Below, piece after piece: positions 53,457-61,286 of a stretch of 64,000 bases of DNA. The translations under genes were made by a program, and so were the position numbers. Location of the stretch: assembly GCF_009724245.1 (NCBI RefSeq), contig NZ_WNNK01000020.1, forward strand, positions 1 through 64,000. Reading direction: 5' to 3'. This DNA comes from Pseudomonas spelaei. Its GTDB lineage: Bacteria > Pseudomonadota > Gammaproteobacteria > Pseudomonadales > Pseudomonadaceae. The notes beneath the pieces were generated by a model. It had not been told where the DNA came from. It did not search any database and was given only the letters and a program-made list of their open reading frames with translations. How positions within the stretch are numbered: position 1 is the first letter of the stretch; every line of letters begins with the position of its first letter.

Positions 53457-54722
53457 TCATAAACGTATGGACAGGCCGTCGGCCAGTGATTGTCGGTAGG
53501 CGCGCCAGGCCGGCACGCTGCCCATCAACAGGGCGGCAACGAGGATACCGGCCAACAGCGTCCATTCATATTCGCTCGGCCAGGACAGCGGTAAATCCAG
53601 GCCGTAGTTGGCCTGTAGATAACCGCGCGATGCCGCGATGCAGACGTACAACAATCCGACGCCCGCAACCACACCAGAGAATGCCAGAGCGAAGGCTTCA
53701 AAAATCAGCAGGGTCGCAATATGCCAGGGGCGTGCACCCACTGAACGCAGGATTGCCATTTCCCGACGACGTTCGTTGAGGCTGGTGAGAATCGCCGTGA
53801 GCATGCCAATCAAACCGGTCAGCACCACAAACAATGAGATCACGAACAGCGCTTTTTCGGCGGTGCCCATCATGCTCCACAGCTCCTGCAGCGCCACGCC
53901 CGGCAGAATCGCCAGCATCGGCTCACCACGGAATTCATTGATCTCCCGTTGCAGGGCAAAGGTCGAGATCTTGTTGTTCAGGCCCAGCATGAACGCGGTG
54001 ATGGCTTGCGGCGTGAGGTCCATGTTGCGCGCCTGATCAGCACTGATCCGTCCCTTGCCTTGCGCCGGCACGCCGTTGTGCCAGTCGATGTGAATCGCTT
54101 CCATGCCGCCAAGGCTGATATGCAGTGTGCGGTCCACCGGTGTGCCGGTGCGCTTGAGGATGCCAACCACGGTGAACGGTTTGTCATCGTGTTTGACCAG
54201 GCTGACCACCGCCACGCCATGGGCCAATACCAGCTTGTCGCCGAGTTTGTAGTGCAGTGCATCGGCCACTTCGGCGCCGAGCACCACCTCGAAAGGGTCG
54301 GTGGCGAAGGCGCGGCCGCTGGCCAGTTCCAGGTTCTGTTTGCGGCCGTATTGGTAATGCTCGAAGTAGGACTCATTGGTGCCCATCACCCGGTAGCCGC
54401 GGTGGGAGTCGCCGAGGGAAATCGGGATCGCCCATTTCACCTGCGGGCTGGCGGCGAAGTGCTCGTAGCTGTCCCAACGAATATTGTTGGTGGCGTTGCC
54501 GATGCGGAACACTGAATACAGCAGCAGATTGACCGAACCGGAGCGCGCGCCCACGATCAGGTCGGTGCCACTGATGGTGCTGGCGAAGCTGGCGCGGGCT
54601 TCGGTACGCACCCGTTCCACTGCCAGCAGCAGGCACACCGAAAGGGCGATGGCGAAGGCGGTGAGGATCGCAGTGAAGCGGCGGTTAGCCAGGCTGGCCA
54701 TGGCTAGACGAAACAAATACAT
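53457..54722 (-). CDS. ABC transporter permease, FtsX/MacB-like
   Basis: A 421-residue membrane protein with one N-terminal membrane helix (about residues 18-38), a large periplasmic MacB-core-like domain, and three C-terminal helices, ending WRAYRQSLADGLSIRL, the FtsX layout. Not a ZnuB-type permease, so it more likely couples ATP hydrolysis to movement of a lipoprotein or envelope substrate than to ion import. It begins one base after the ATPase stop. Confidence 0.87.
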   Translation of the reverse strand: MYLFRLAMASLANRRFTAILTAFAIALSVCLLLAVERVRTEARASFASTISGTDLIVGARSGSVNLLLYSVFRIGNATNNIRWDSYEHFAASPQVKWAIPISLGDSHRGYRVMGTNESYFEHYQYGRKQNLELASGRAFATDPFEVVLGAEVADALHYKLGDKLVLAHGVAVVSLVKHDDKPFTVVGILKRTGTPVDRTLHISLGGMEAIHIDWHNGVPAQGKGRISADQARNMDLTPQAITAFMLGLNNKISTFALQREINEFRGEPMLAILPGVALQELWSMMGTAEKALFVISLFVVLTGLIGMLTAILTSLNERRREMAILRSVGARPWHIATLLIFEAFALAFSGVVAGVGLLYVCIAASRGYLQANYGLDLPLSWPSEYEWTLLAGILVAALLMGSVPAWRAYRQSLADGLSIRL

Positions 54723-54723
54723 C

Positions 54724-55434
54724 TCAAACCTCTACGGGCGTGGCGGCACGATTGAGTTCGGCCAGCGACAGGTTGCGGTCGAACAGCGGCGCCAGGCTTT
54801 GGTCATGACTGACAAACAACAGGCTCGCGCCGGCTTCGCGGCATTCGGCGAACAACAGCTGAATGAAGGCTTCCCGAGCATCGTAGTCCAACGCTGAAGT
54901 GGGCTCGTCGGCGATCACCAGTTCCGGCTGGCCGATCAGTGCCCGCGCGGCGGCTACACGTTGTTGCTGGCCAATGGAGAGGGAATCGGCTCGGCGTTCC
55001 AACAGGTTCTGGTCCTTCAGGCCCAGGTGGGCGAGCAAGGTTGCGGCGGCCTGATCGACGCTGCCGTGACGCTGGATTGCCCGTTGGGCTCGCAGCTTGG
55101 AGAAGTGGCAGGGCAGTTCGACATTCTCGCGCACCGAGAGAAACGGCAGCAGGTTGAACTGCTGGAAGATGTAGCCGGTGTGGTCGACGCGAAAACGGTC
55201 ACGGGCGCCGGCCGAAAGCTCGGTCAGCTCCTGGCCCAGCAGGCGAATACTGCCGCGACTGGGCTTCTGCACGCCACCCAGCAGGCCCAGCAAGGTGGTC
55301 TTGCCACTGCCACTGGGGCCTTTGAGAAACAGGGTTTCGCCTGGCTCCAGGCGAAACGCCGGGATGTCCAGCAGTTGAGGGTGACCGGGCCAGTTGAAGC
55401 CCAGGTCGGACAGTTCGATAAGTGCTTGGGTCAT
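54724..55434 (-). CDS. ABC transporter ATP-binding protein, LolD/MacB-like
   Basis: A 236-residue nucleotide-binding subunit: Walker A KGPSGSGKTTLLG (near residue 38), signature LSIGQQQRVAAARAL and Walker B LVIADEPTSALD. It pairs with the FtsX-like permease. The start at ATG 55434 (MTQALIELSDLGFNWPGHP) has no strong ribosome site, and an in-frame GTG lies at 55449. The palindrome at 55465-55568 separates it from the upstream DUF2796 gene. Confidence 0.9.
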   Translation of the reverse strand: MTQALIELSDLGFNWPGHPQLLDIPAFRLEPGETLFLKGPSGSGKTTLLGLLGGVQKPSRGSIRLLGQELTELSAGARDRFRVDHTGYIFQQFNLLPFLSVRENVELPCHFSKLRAQRAIQRHGSVDQAAATLLAHLGLKDQNLLERRADSLSIGQQQRVAAARALIGQPELVIADEPTSALDYDAREAFIQLLFAECREAGASLLFVSHDQSLAPLFDRNLSLAELNRAATPVEV

Positions 55435-55464
55435 GTCAGGCCAATTCACAAAAAAGTGGTGCGT

Positions 55465-55568
55465 TGTAGCCGCTGCCGCCAGGCTGCGATCGACCGGGAA
55501 CCGGTCGCAGGGTATTGAAAACCGTGAAGGCCCTTCGGGCCTTATCGCAGCCTTCGGCAGCGGCTACA
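55465..55568. repeat. palindromic repeat, 104 bp, inside the zinc operon
   Basis: TGTAGCCGCTGCCG at the left pairs with CGGCAGCGGCTACA at the right (GGCTGCGAT with ATCGCAGCC also pairs). Two inner hairpins, CGACCGG-GAA-CCGGTCG and AAGGCCC-TTC-GGGCCTT, make a cloverleaf-like fold. Same repeat family as the inner palindrome at 46456. It lies between the DUF2796 and ATPase genes. Confidence 0.85.
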
Positions 55569-55581
55569 GATTGCGCAAGCC

Positions 55582-56193
55582 TCAGAACTTGAGGGTGGCG
55601 GCTGCGGCTGTCGCTTCCACACCCTGCTGGCCGCTCGGGCCAATGAGTTGTACCTGAATTTTCTGAGTGGCGGGGAATGTCTTGAACACTTGAGTCAGGT
55701 CGAGGTTGCTCAGCGCGGTCGGGGTGGCGCAGGTGAATTGGTAGTGGGCGTGGATTTCGCTGTGGTCATGATGATGCTCGTGGGCGGCGGCGCCTTTGCC
55801 ATCGGTGGCGTGGTCGGCATCGTCGTCGTCATGATCGGCTTCAGGCTTGTCGCCGAACAACGGGCTGTTCAGTTCCTGGGTGCTAACCACACAGCCGGCG
55901 GCTTTTGGCAGGTTGAACAGTACCAGTGGCTTTTCCAGCTGTTTGCGGGCGGCGGCGACTTTGGCTTTGTCGGCAGCGGTGGTGGCGAGGTGTTCGAAAC
56001 CCACCAGGTTCATCGCCGGGCTGTCCAGTTCCAGCTCCAGGGCCTGGCCGTCGAGCACCGCGTTGAGGCGACCGACGCCGTGTTCGTGGGCGCCGAGGCT
56101 GCCATGTTCGTGATCATGGTCATGCTCGTCAGCGGCCTGGGCGATGGCCAGTGGTAGCAGGGCGAACGGCAAAGCGAGCAACAAACGGCGCAT
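55582..56193 (-). CDS. His-rich periplasmic zinc-binding protein (DUF2796/ZrgA-like)
   Basis: A 203-residue secreted protein: signal peptide MRRLLLALPFALLPLAIAQA, then two histidine/aspartate clusters, ADEHDHDHEHGSLGAHEHG right after the cleavage site and DHDDDDADHATDGKG...HEHHHDHSEIHAHY in the middle, typical zinc-binding stretches. The relatives are Vibrio ZrgA and P. aeruginosa PA4063, members of zinc-starvation operons. First gene of the operon, with a Zur-like inverted repeat at 56223-56244. The inner part contains one Cys (GCVVSTQ) and a further one (FTCATPT). Confidence 0.88.
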   Translation of the reverse strand: MRRLLLALPFALLPLAIAQAADEHDHDHEHGSLGAHEHGVGRLNAVLDGQALELELDSPAMNLVGFEHLATTAADKAKVAAARKQLEKPLVLFNLPKAAGCVVSTQELNSPLFGDKPEADHDDDDADHATDGKGAAAHEHHHDHSEIHAHYQFTCATPTALSNLDLTQVFKTFPATQKIQVQLIGPSGQQGVEATAAAATLKF

Positions 56194-56222
56194 GGTGGAG
56201 CTCCTGGGCGAAGGTGAATGTT

Positions 56223-56244
56223 TTGTTATGTGATCTTATAACAA
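56223..56244. promoter_or_regulatory. candidate Zur operator
   Basis: TTGTTAT and ATAACAA are perfect inverted arms of seven bases around eight bases (GTGATCTT). It resembles the gammaproteobacterial Zur box TGTTATA-N-TATAACA but with wider spacing. It lies 30-51 bases before the DUF2796 start codon, where a repressor would block the promoter, and near the divergent 56329 gene. Inference from similarity and from the nature of the operon. Confidence 0.5.
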
Positions 56245-56328
56245 TATAGCGGCGAGTTTGACCGCCCGCTTGGCGTAGCGCAAGACGCGTGGGAGCATGC
56301 TCGTCAGAAAAGTACGGGAGTAAGCGCG

Positions 56329-56676
56329 ATGTTACGAATCCGTGGAACCATCGGCGACTTGCCGGTGGACTTGACCCTGGAGCTGGATGACGGTGATTGG
56401 GCCCGATTGGGCGCGCAGTTGCAGACCAGCAAAGCATCGAGTGCCGAGCCTGTGGTTGCGCCGGCTCCGGGTAATCTGGACGAGAGCCTGTGGCAGGCCG
56501 CTCAGGACCTGTTGCGCAAGGCCGGGCAACTCAATGGGTTGGAATTGCTTGATCAGTTGGAAGGGTTGGCCGGCAGTGCCTCGGCGGGCAAGCGCCTGCT
56601 GGTGCGCCTGCGCCATAGCGCCAAGGTCAAGGTGGCCAGCGGCGGGGACACGCCGCTGTACAGTTGGATCGAATAA
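56329..56676 (+). CDS. Conserved small protein of unknown function
   Basis: A 115-residue protein from MLRIRGTIGDLPVDLTLELD to GDTPLYSWIE; no family recognised with confidence. The first third is beta-rich, then a proline-alanine linker (VVAPAPGN) and two helices (ESLWQAAQDLLRKAGQLNG and on). No signal peptide or membrane segment. ATG has GGGAG upstream. It is divergent from the zinc gene and converges with cnoX with only three bases between the stops. I remember a homologue at this place in P. aeruginosa, so it is conserved. Confidence 0.75.
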   Translation: MLRIRGTIGDLPVDLTLELDDGDWARLGAQLQTSKASSAEPVVAPAPGNLDESLWQAAQDLLRKAGQLNGLELLDQLEGLAGSASAGKRLLVRLRHSAKVKVASGGDTPLYSWIE

Positions 56677-56679
56677 CGA

Positions 56680-57552
56680 TCAGTACAACGCGGCGAACAG
56701 CTTGCGGCGATACACGGTGACCAGCGGGTGGTCATTGCCCAGCAGATCGAACACCTGCAGCAGCGTCTTGTGGGGCAAGCCTTCGCTGTAGCTGCGGTTG
56801 CGGATGAACAGTTTGAGCAGGCCATCCAGCGCAGCGTCGTATTGCTGGCGCGCCAGTTGTTGCACGGCCAGTTGATACACCGCCTCGTCATCCTGCGGGT
56901 TTTGCGCCAGACGGCTTTTCAGCTCGGCGGCGTCCGGCAGGTCAGCGGCCTGGCGCAAGAAGGTGATTTGCGCCTTGGCGCCGGCCAGCGCGGCCTTGTG
57001 ATCGTCGCTTTTGACGGCGTCGAGCACGGTTTGCGCTTCGTCCAACTCGCCGCGTTCGGCCAGGCAGCGTGCATAGAGAATCAGTGCGGCGGCGTTGGTG
57101 TTGTCTTCGCCCAGCAAGGCTACCAGCACAGCCTCGGCATCGCTGATGCGACCGTCGGCAAACAACGCCTGGGCTTGCTCCAGCGGGTCAGCAGCGGGTG
57201 GCGGCGGCATTTGTACATGCGGCTCCAGCATCGCCCGCACGGCGGATTCCGGTTGCGCACCGGCAAAGCCGTCCACCGGCTGGCCGTCCTTGAACAGCAC
57301 CACCGTCGGCAGGCTGCGAATGCCAAAGCGTGCCACCACGTCCGGCTCGGCATCGCAATCGACCTTGGCCAGCAGCAACTCGCCCTGATAACTCTCGGCA
57401 ATCTGCGCCAGCATCGGCATCAACGCCTTGCACGGCGCGCACCACTCGGCCCAGAAATCCACGAGCACGGGTTTTTCGAAGGAGTTCTGGATCACCGCCT
57501 GGTCGAAGGTGGCGGTGGTGGCGTCGAAGATGTACGGCGTGGGCTCACTCAT
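56680..57552 (-). CDS. cnoX: Thioredoxin-fold chaperedoxin CnoX (YbbN-like)
   Basis: A 290-residue protein with an N-terminal thioredoxin domain and a C-terminal TPR region (LPDAAELKSRLAQNPQDDEA and on). The active site is WCAPC, with both cysteines, unlike the E. coli form, which lacks the first cysteine; forms with both can be redox-active. CnoX protects unfolded proteins from over-oxidation and hands them to GroEL and DnaK. Start MSEPTPYIFDATTATF at ATG 57552; the longer frame to 57585 has no support. Confidence 0.88.
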   Translation of the reverse strand: MSEPTPYIFDATTATFDQAVIQNSFEKPVLVDFWAEWCAPCKALMPMLAQIAESYQGELLLAKVDCDAEPDVVARFGIRSLPTVVLFKDGQPVDGFAGAQPESAVRAMLEPHVQMPPPPAADPLEQAQALFADGRISDAEAVLVALLGEDNTNAAALILYARCLAERGELDEAQTVLDAVKSDDHKAALAGAKAQITFLRQAADLPDAAELKSRLAQNPQDDEAVYQLAVQQLARQQYDAALDGLLKLFIRNRSYSEGLPHKTLLQVFDLLGNDHPLVTVYRRKLFAALY

Positions 57553-57635
57553 GGGGTATCTCAAACAAAGCGTGGGATGGGGCAACTATAAGGGCTGGCG
57601 GGGCTCGCTGAAAGCGGGGCAGTCTTGAGGTCGCT

Positions 57636-57700
57636 ATCGCAGGCAAGCCAGCTCCCACAGTTGAAATGCATTCCCTCGTGGGAGCTGGCTTGCCTGCGAT
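57636..57700. repeat. REP doublet (REPIN), 65 bp
   Basis: ATCGCAGGCAAGCCAGC (to 57658) is the inverted complement of GTGGGAGCTGGCTTGCC... at 57678-57700, with a 19-base loop. Same family as 51972-52105. It lies between cnoX and the methyltransferase on the minus strand and may end the methyltransferase transcript. Confidence 0.9.
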
Positions 57701-57704
57701 GGCT

Positions 57705-58361
57705 TCAAGTGCGCTGCGAATGGTACAGGCTGACCTTGCGAAACTCCCAAGGCTCGGCCAGGTCGGGCAAGGTCAGGGCATCCAGGATTTCCAGTCGCTG
57801 ATAATCCGGGTGCTGGAAATCCCTTACGCGAGAGTCTGCGACTAACGCTTCGCGACCGCGAGTCAGGAACTGATCCAGCAACGGCAAGTTCGCCCGGTCA
57901 TACAGCACATCGGCCACCAGGATCAGGTCAAACCGGTCAGCCTCGGCGAAGAAGTCATTCGAGTAAGTGAGCGCCACGTCATTGAGTTCCGCATTGGCCC
58001 TGCATGCATCCAGCGCCAGCGGATCGAGGTCGCACGCAACGACCTCCAGCGCTCCGGCTTTTATCGCCGCAATCCCGGCAACGCCCGAGCCCGCGCCAAA
58101 GTCCAGCACCCGCTTGCCTGCGACCCACTCGGGATTAGCTGCCAAATACCTGGCCAGTGCCAAACCACTGGCCCAGCAAAAGCTCCAGTACGGTGGCTCA
58201 TGAAGGATGCGCCGGGTTTCTTCCTGGCTGAAGGCCCGGTCCATGTTGTCGGCGTCCAGCAGCCACAACGACAACTCGGTACCCGGCAACGGGCAGGGCA
58301 CCAGGTGGGCGTCGCCGATCAGTTCACTCAAGGCCCGTTGCAGGTCCAGCGGTGGCGTCAT
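57705..58361 (-). CDS. METTL20/ETFBKMT-like class I SAM methyltransferase
   Basis: A 218-residue class I methyltransferase: SAM motif LDFGAGSGVAGIAAIKAGA, and before it the stretch HEPPYWSFCWASGLALARYL, which closely echoes the (D)PFWAFYWPGG motif of the electron-transfer-flavoprotein beta lysine methyltransferases. ETF-beta trimethylation is the plausible activity; naming of other bacterial proteins as PrmA-like or nicotinamide N-methyltransferase-like is common. The ATG overlaps the stop of the lipoprotein gene (ATGA), so the two are coupled. Confidence 0.75.
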   Translation of the reverse strand: MTPPLDLQRALSELIGDAHLVPCPLPGTELSLWLLDADNMDRAFSQEETRRILHEPPYWSFCWASGLALARYLAANPEWVAGKRVLDFGAGSGVAGIAAIKAGALEVVACDLDPLALDACRANAELNDVALTYSNDFFAEADRFDLILVADVLYDRANLPLLDQFLTRGREALVADSRVRDFQHPDYQRLEILDALTLPDLAEPWEFRKVSLYHSQRT

Positions 58362-58813
58362 GGGGCTTTGACGAATTGCAGGGGGCCGGTGCTCTGGGTG
58401 ATTGCCTGGGTGATACGCACGGCGGGCAGGTGCAGGATCAACTGGCCCGACTGGCTGGCGCGACCGCGCAACTCAACCCGCGCACCGGCTGGAAAAACGT
58501 CGGGGTTAAAGCGCAGGCGAAAGGCCAAGGGTTTGTTATTGCCGATCAACACACTGCTGGCGAGCAGTTGTTGCGGACGGTTGCGGTCGTCAATGACCAT
58601 CATTGCCAGTTCGACTTCCGCGCCAGCGGGAATGCCGTTCAGCGTGCCGCTGACTTCACGCTGGTACGCCGGCAACGGGCCCAGCTCTTCCACACCTGGG
58701 ATTTTTTTCTCTTGTTGGGGCGTTGGTTGTGGGGCGGCCGGTTTCGGGGCATGGCTGCTGCAAGCGACCAGGAAACTGAACAAAGCAAGCATGACAAGCG
58801 GTCGTAGCGACAT
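58358..58813 (-). CDS. YbaY-like lipoprotein (YscW-family)
   Basis: A 151-residue lipoprotein: the signal peptide MSLRPLVMLALFSFLVACSS has a lipobox LVAC, followed by a proline-rich linker and a YscW/YbaY beta-domain (REVSGTLNGIPAGAEVELAM and after). Probably tethered to the outer membrane; function of YbaY is not firmly known. Start at ATG 58813 with GGAG upstream. Its stop overlaps the methyltransferase start. Confidence 0.82.
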   Translation of the reverse strand: MSLRPLVMLALFSFLVACSSHAPKPAAPQPTPQQEKKIPGVEELGPLPAYQREVSGTLNGIPAGAEVELAMMVIDDRNRPQQLLASSVLIGNNKPLAFRLRFNPDVFPAGARVELRGRASQSGQLILHLPAVRITQAITQSTGPLQFVKAP

Positions 58814-58896
58814 GTACGGCTCCAAAAAGGGCGAAAATCCGTGGCTTAAAAAATATGAAACATAATAGTCAGCCTATATACCGTAAAGGCTATGGC

Positions 58897-58924
58897 TTGT
58901 CTTGCCACGGGGATGCGCTACCAT
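58897..58924 (+). promoter_or_regulatory. sigma70 promoter candidate of nrdR
   Basis: TTGTCT (58897-58902), 16-base spacer, TACCAT (58919-58924). It leads to a start near 58931, 23 bases before the nrdR ATG. Moderate match only. Confidence 0.4.
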
Positions 58925-58953
58925 GGCCCTCCCATTTTTTGTTGCCTGCCACC

Positions 58954-59424
58954 ATGCACTGTCCCTTCTGCGGTGCCAACGACACCAAAGTCATTGACTC
59001 GCGTCTGGTCGCCGAGGGCGAACAGGTGCGTCGCCGGCGTGAATGCCTGGCCTCTGGCTGCGGTGAGCGTTTCACCACCTTCGAAACCGCCGAACTGGTA
59101 TTGCCACGTCTGATCAAGACCGACGGCAGTCGCCAGCCCTTCGACGAAGAAAAACTGCGCGCCGGAATGCAGCGCGCCCTGGAAAAACGCCCGGTGAGTG
59201 TCGAGCGGCTGGAAGCGGCGCTGGTGCACATCAAGCACAAGCTGCGGGCGACCGGTGAGCGCGAAGTCAAATCCCTGGTGGTTGGAGAACTGGTGATGGG
59301 CGAGCTGCAAAAGCTCGACGAAGTCGCCTATATCCGTTTCGCCTCGGTGTATCGACGCTTCCAGGACCTCAATGAGTTCCGCGAAGAGATCGACCGCCTG
59401 GCCCGTGAGCCAGTCAAAGAATGA
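58954..59424 (+). CDS. nrdR: Transcriptional repressor NrdR
   Basis: NrdR represses ribonucleotide reductase genes via a zinc ribbon and an ATP-cone that reads ATP/dATP. The 156-residue product has the N-terminal ribbon MHCPFCGANDTKVIDSR, the basic RRRRE, and the ATP-cone with LPRLIKTDGSRQPFDEEKL. The second zinc knuckle is ECLASGCGERF: four residues lie between the cysteines, where E. coli has CLVC and other pseudomonads (from memory) CxAC, so a two-residue insertion is present. Start at the ATG of MHCPFCG. Its stop overlaps the ribD start by four bases. Confidence 0.95.
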   Translation: MHCPFCGANDTKVIDSRLVAEGEQVRRRRECLASGCGERFTTFETAELVLPRLIKTDGSRQPFDEEKLRAGMQRALEKRPVSVERLEAALVHIKHKLRATGEREVKSLVVGELVMGELQKLDEVAYIRFASVYRRFQDLNEFREEIDRLAREPVKE

Positions 59425-60557
59425 ACCCACCTTCGGCAGAACAAGCGGTCCTCGACGCCCATTACATGGCTCGCGCCCTGGAGTTGGCACGCAAGGGCCT
59501 GTACACCACTCATCCCAATCCACGGGTGGGCTGCGTGATTGTCCGTGATGGGCAGGTTGTTGGTGAAGGCTGGCACGTGCGCGCCGGCGAGCCCCACGCC
59601 GAAGTCCACGCCCTGCGCGCGGCTGGAGACAAGGCCCGTGGCGCTACGGCTTACGTGACCCTTGAACCGTGCAGCCATCATGGCCGCACGCCTCCCTGCG
59701 CCGATGCGTTGGTGAACGCCGGTTTGGCGCGGGTCGTCGCAGCGATGCAGGACCCGAACCCGGAAGTCGCCGGCCGCGGCATGCAGCGTCTGGCCCAGGC
59801 CGGAATCGAGATCCACAGCGGCTTGCTGGAGAACGAAGCGCGGGCGCTGAACCTCGGCTTTCTCAAGCGTATGGAACATGGGCTACCGTTTGTGCGGGTC
59901 AAGTTGGCCATGAGCCTGGACGGTCGCACCGCGATGGCCAACGGCGAGAGCCAATGGATCACCGGCCCGGCGGCGCGGGCCGCCGTGCAACGCCTGCGGG
60001 CCCAGGCCAGTGTGGTGCTGACCGGCGCCGATACGGTGCTGGCCGACGGTGCTCGTCTGACCGTACGCGCCGCCGAACTGGGCCTGGATGAAGAAACCAC
60101 CGCGCTGGCCATGTCCCGACCGCCGTTGCGCGTATTGATCGACGGCCGCCTGCGAGTGCCGTTGAACGCACCGTTCTTCAAGGCCGGCCCTGCGCTGGTG
60201 ATCACCTGCGTGACCCCGGACAACCAATACCCCACCGGCCCTGAGTGCCTGGTGGTGCCGGGTGTCGACGGTCAGGTGGACCTGCGTTCCGCTTTAGTGG
60301 CCCTGGCGGCCCGTGGCGTCAACGACGTGCTGGTAGAGGCTGGCCCAAGTCTGGCGGGTGCCTTCGCTCAGCAGGGCCTGGTGGACGAGTACGTCATTTT
60401 CGTCGCCGGCAAGTTTCTCGGCTCCGCCGCCCGGCCTTTGCTGGACTGGCCGCTTGAGAAATTGGCGGACGCCCCCCAACTCAAGATCACTGAAATGCGC
60501 GCTGTAGGCGACGACTGGCGAGTCACTGCCATCCCTCTGCCATCAGCGGGCGTATAA
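59421..60557 (+). CDS. ribD: Bifunctional riboflavin biosynthesis deaminase/reductase RibD
   Basis: Deaminates and then reduces the pyrimidine intermediate of riboflavin synthesis. The 378-residue product has the zinc deaminase motif HAEVHAL (about residues 55-61) and PCSHHGRTPPC, and a C-terminal NADPH reductase with GADTVLADGARLTVR. It overlaps nrdR (ATGA) and is followed by ribE after 35 bases. No FMN riboswitch was seen upstream of ribD. Confidence 0.96.
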   Translation: MNPPSAEQAVLDAHYMARALELARKGLYTTHPNPRVGCVIVRDGQVVGEGWHVRAGEPHAEVHALRAAGDKARGATAYVTLEPCSHHGRTPPCADALVNAGLARVVAAMQDPNPEVAGRGMQRLAQAGIEIHSGLLENEARALNLGFLKRMEHGLPFVRVKLAMSLDGRTAMANGESQWITGPAARAAVQRLRAQASVVLTGADTVLADGARLTVRAAELGLDEETTALAMSRPPLRVLIDGRLRVPLNAPFFKAGPALVITCVTPDNQYPTGPECLVVPGVDGQVDLRSALVALAARGVNDVLVEAGPSLAGAFAQQGLVDEYVIFVAGKFLGSAARPLLDWPLEKLADAPQLKITEMRAVGDDWRVTAIPLPSAGV

Positions 60558-60592
60558 TTCCCGGCCTGCGCCGAGCTCCCCAGGAGGACTCC

Positions 60593-61270
60593 ATGTTCAC
60601 CGGCATTATCGAATCCATTGGCAGCATCCGTGCAATGACCCCAAAAGGCGGCGATGTGCGGTTGTTGGTTGAAACCGGCAAGCTCGACCTGAGCGACGTC
60701 AAACTGGGCGACAGCATCGCCGTCAGCGGCGTGTGCCTGACTGTTATCGAGTTGCCTGGCAACGGCTTTGCCGCCGATGTCAGCCGGGAAACCCTGGACT
60801 GCACCGCGATGGACGACCTCAAGAGCGGCAGCCCGGTCAACCTGGAAAAAGCCCTGACCCCGACCACCCGCCTCGGTGGGCATTTGGTCAGCGGTCACGT
60901 CGACGGTGTTGGCGAAGTCGTCGCCCGCAGCGAAAATGCGCGTGCGGTGGAGTTCCGTATCCGCGCGCCCAAAGAGCTGGCCAAGTACATCGCCCATAAA
61001 GGCTCGATCACGGTTGATGGCACCAGCCTCACTGTGAACGCGGTCAATGGCGCCGAATTTGAACTGACCATCATTCCCCACACCCTGAGCGAAACCATCA
61101 TGGCGTCGTACCAGCCAGGTCGCCGGGTGAACCTGGAGGTGGACTTGCTGGCCCGTTACCTGGAGCGCCTGCTGTTGGGCGACAAGGCCGCAGAACCTGT
61201 CTCTCTACAAGGGCCGTCCGGGAACATTACCGAAAGTTTTCTAGCCGCCAACGGCTACCTCAAATCCTGA
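60593..61270 (+). CDS. ribE: Riboflavin synthase alpha chain
   Basis: Dismutates two molecules of 6,7-dimethyl-8-ribityllumazine to riboflavin; called ribC in some annotations. The 225-residue product has the two repeated lumazine-binding halves, MFTGIIESIGSIRAM and HLVSGHVDGVGEVV. GGAGGA precedes the ATG. Confidence 0.95.
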   Translation: MFTGIIESIGSIRAMTPKGGDVRLLVETGKLDLSDVKLGDSIAVSGVCLTVIELPGNGFAADVSRETLDCTAMDDLKSGSPVNLEKALTPTTRLGGHLVSGHVDGVGEVVARSENARAVEFRIRAPKELAKYIAHKGSITVDGTSLTVNAVNGAEFELTIIPHTLSETIMASYQPGRRVNLEVDLLARYLERLLLGDKAAEPVSLQGPSGNITESFLAANGYLKS

Positions 61271-61286
61271 CCCAAGGGGGTGCCGC

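Noticed and set aside
51972..57700. CRISPR-like repeats
   Set aside because: The repeats are inverted pairs (REP/REPIN) without regular spacers or cas genes.
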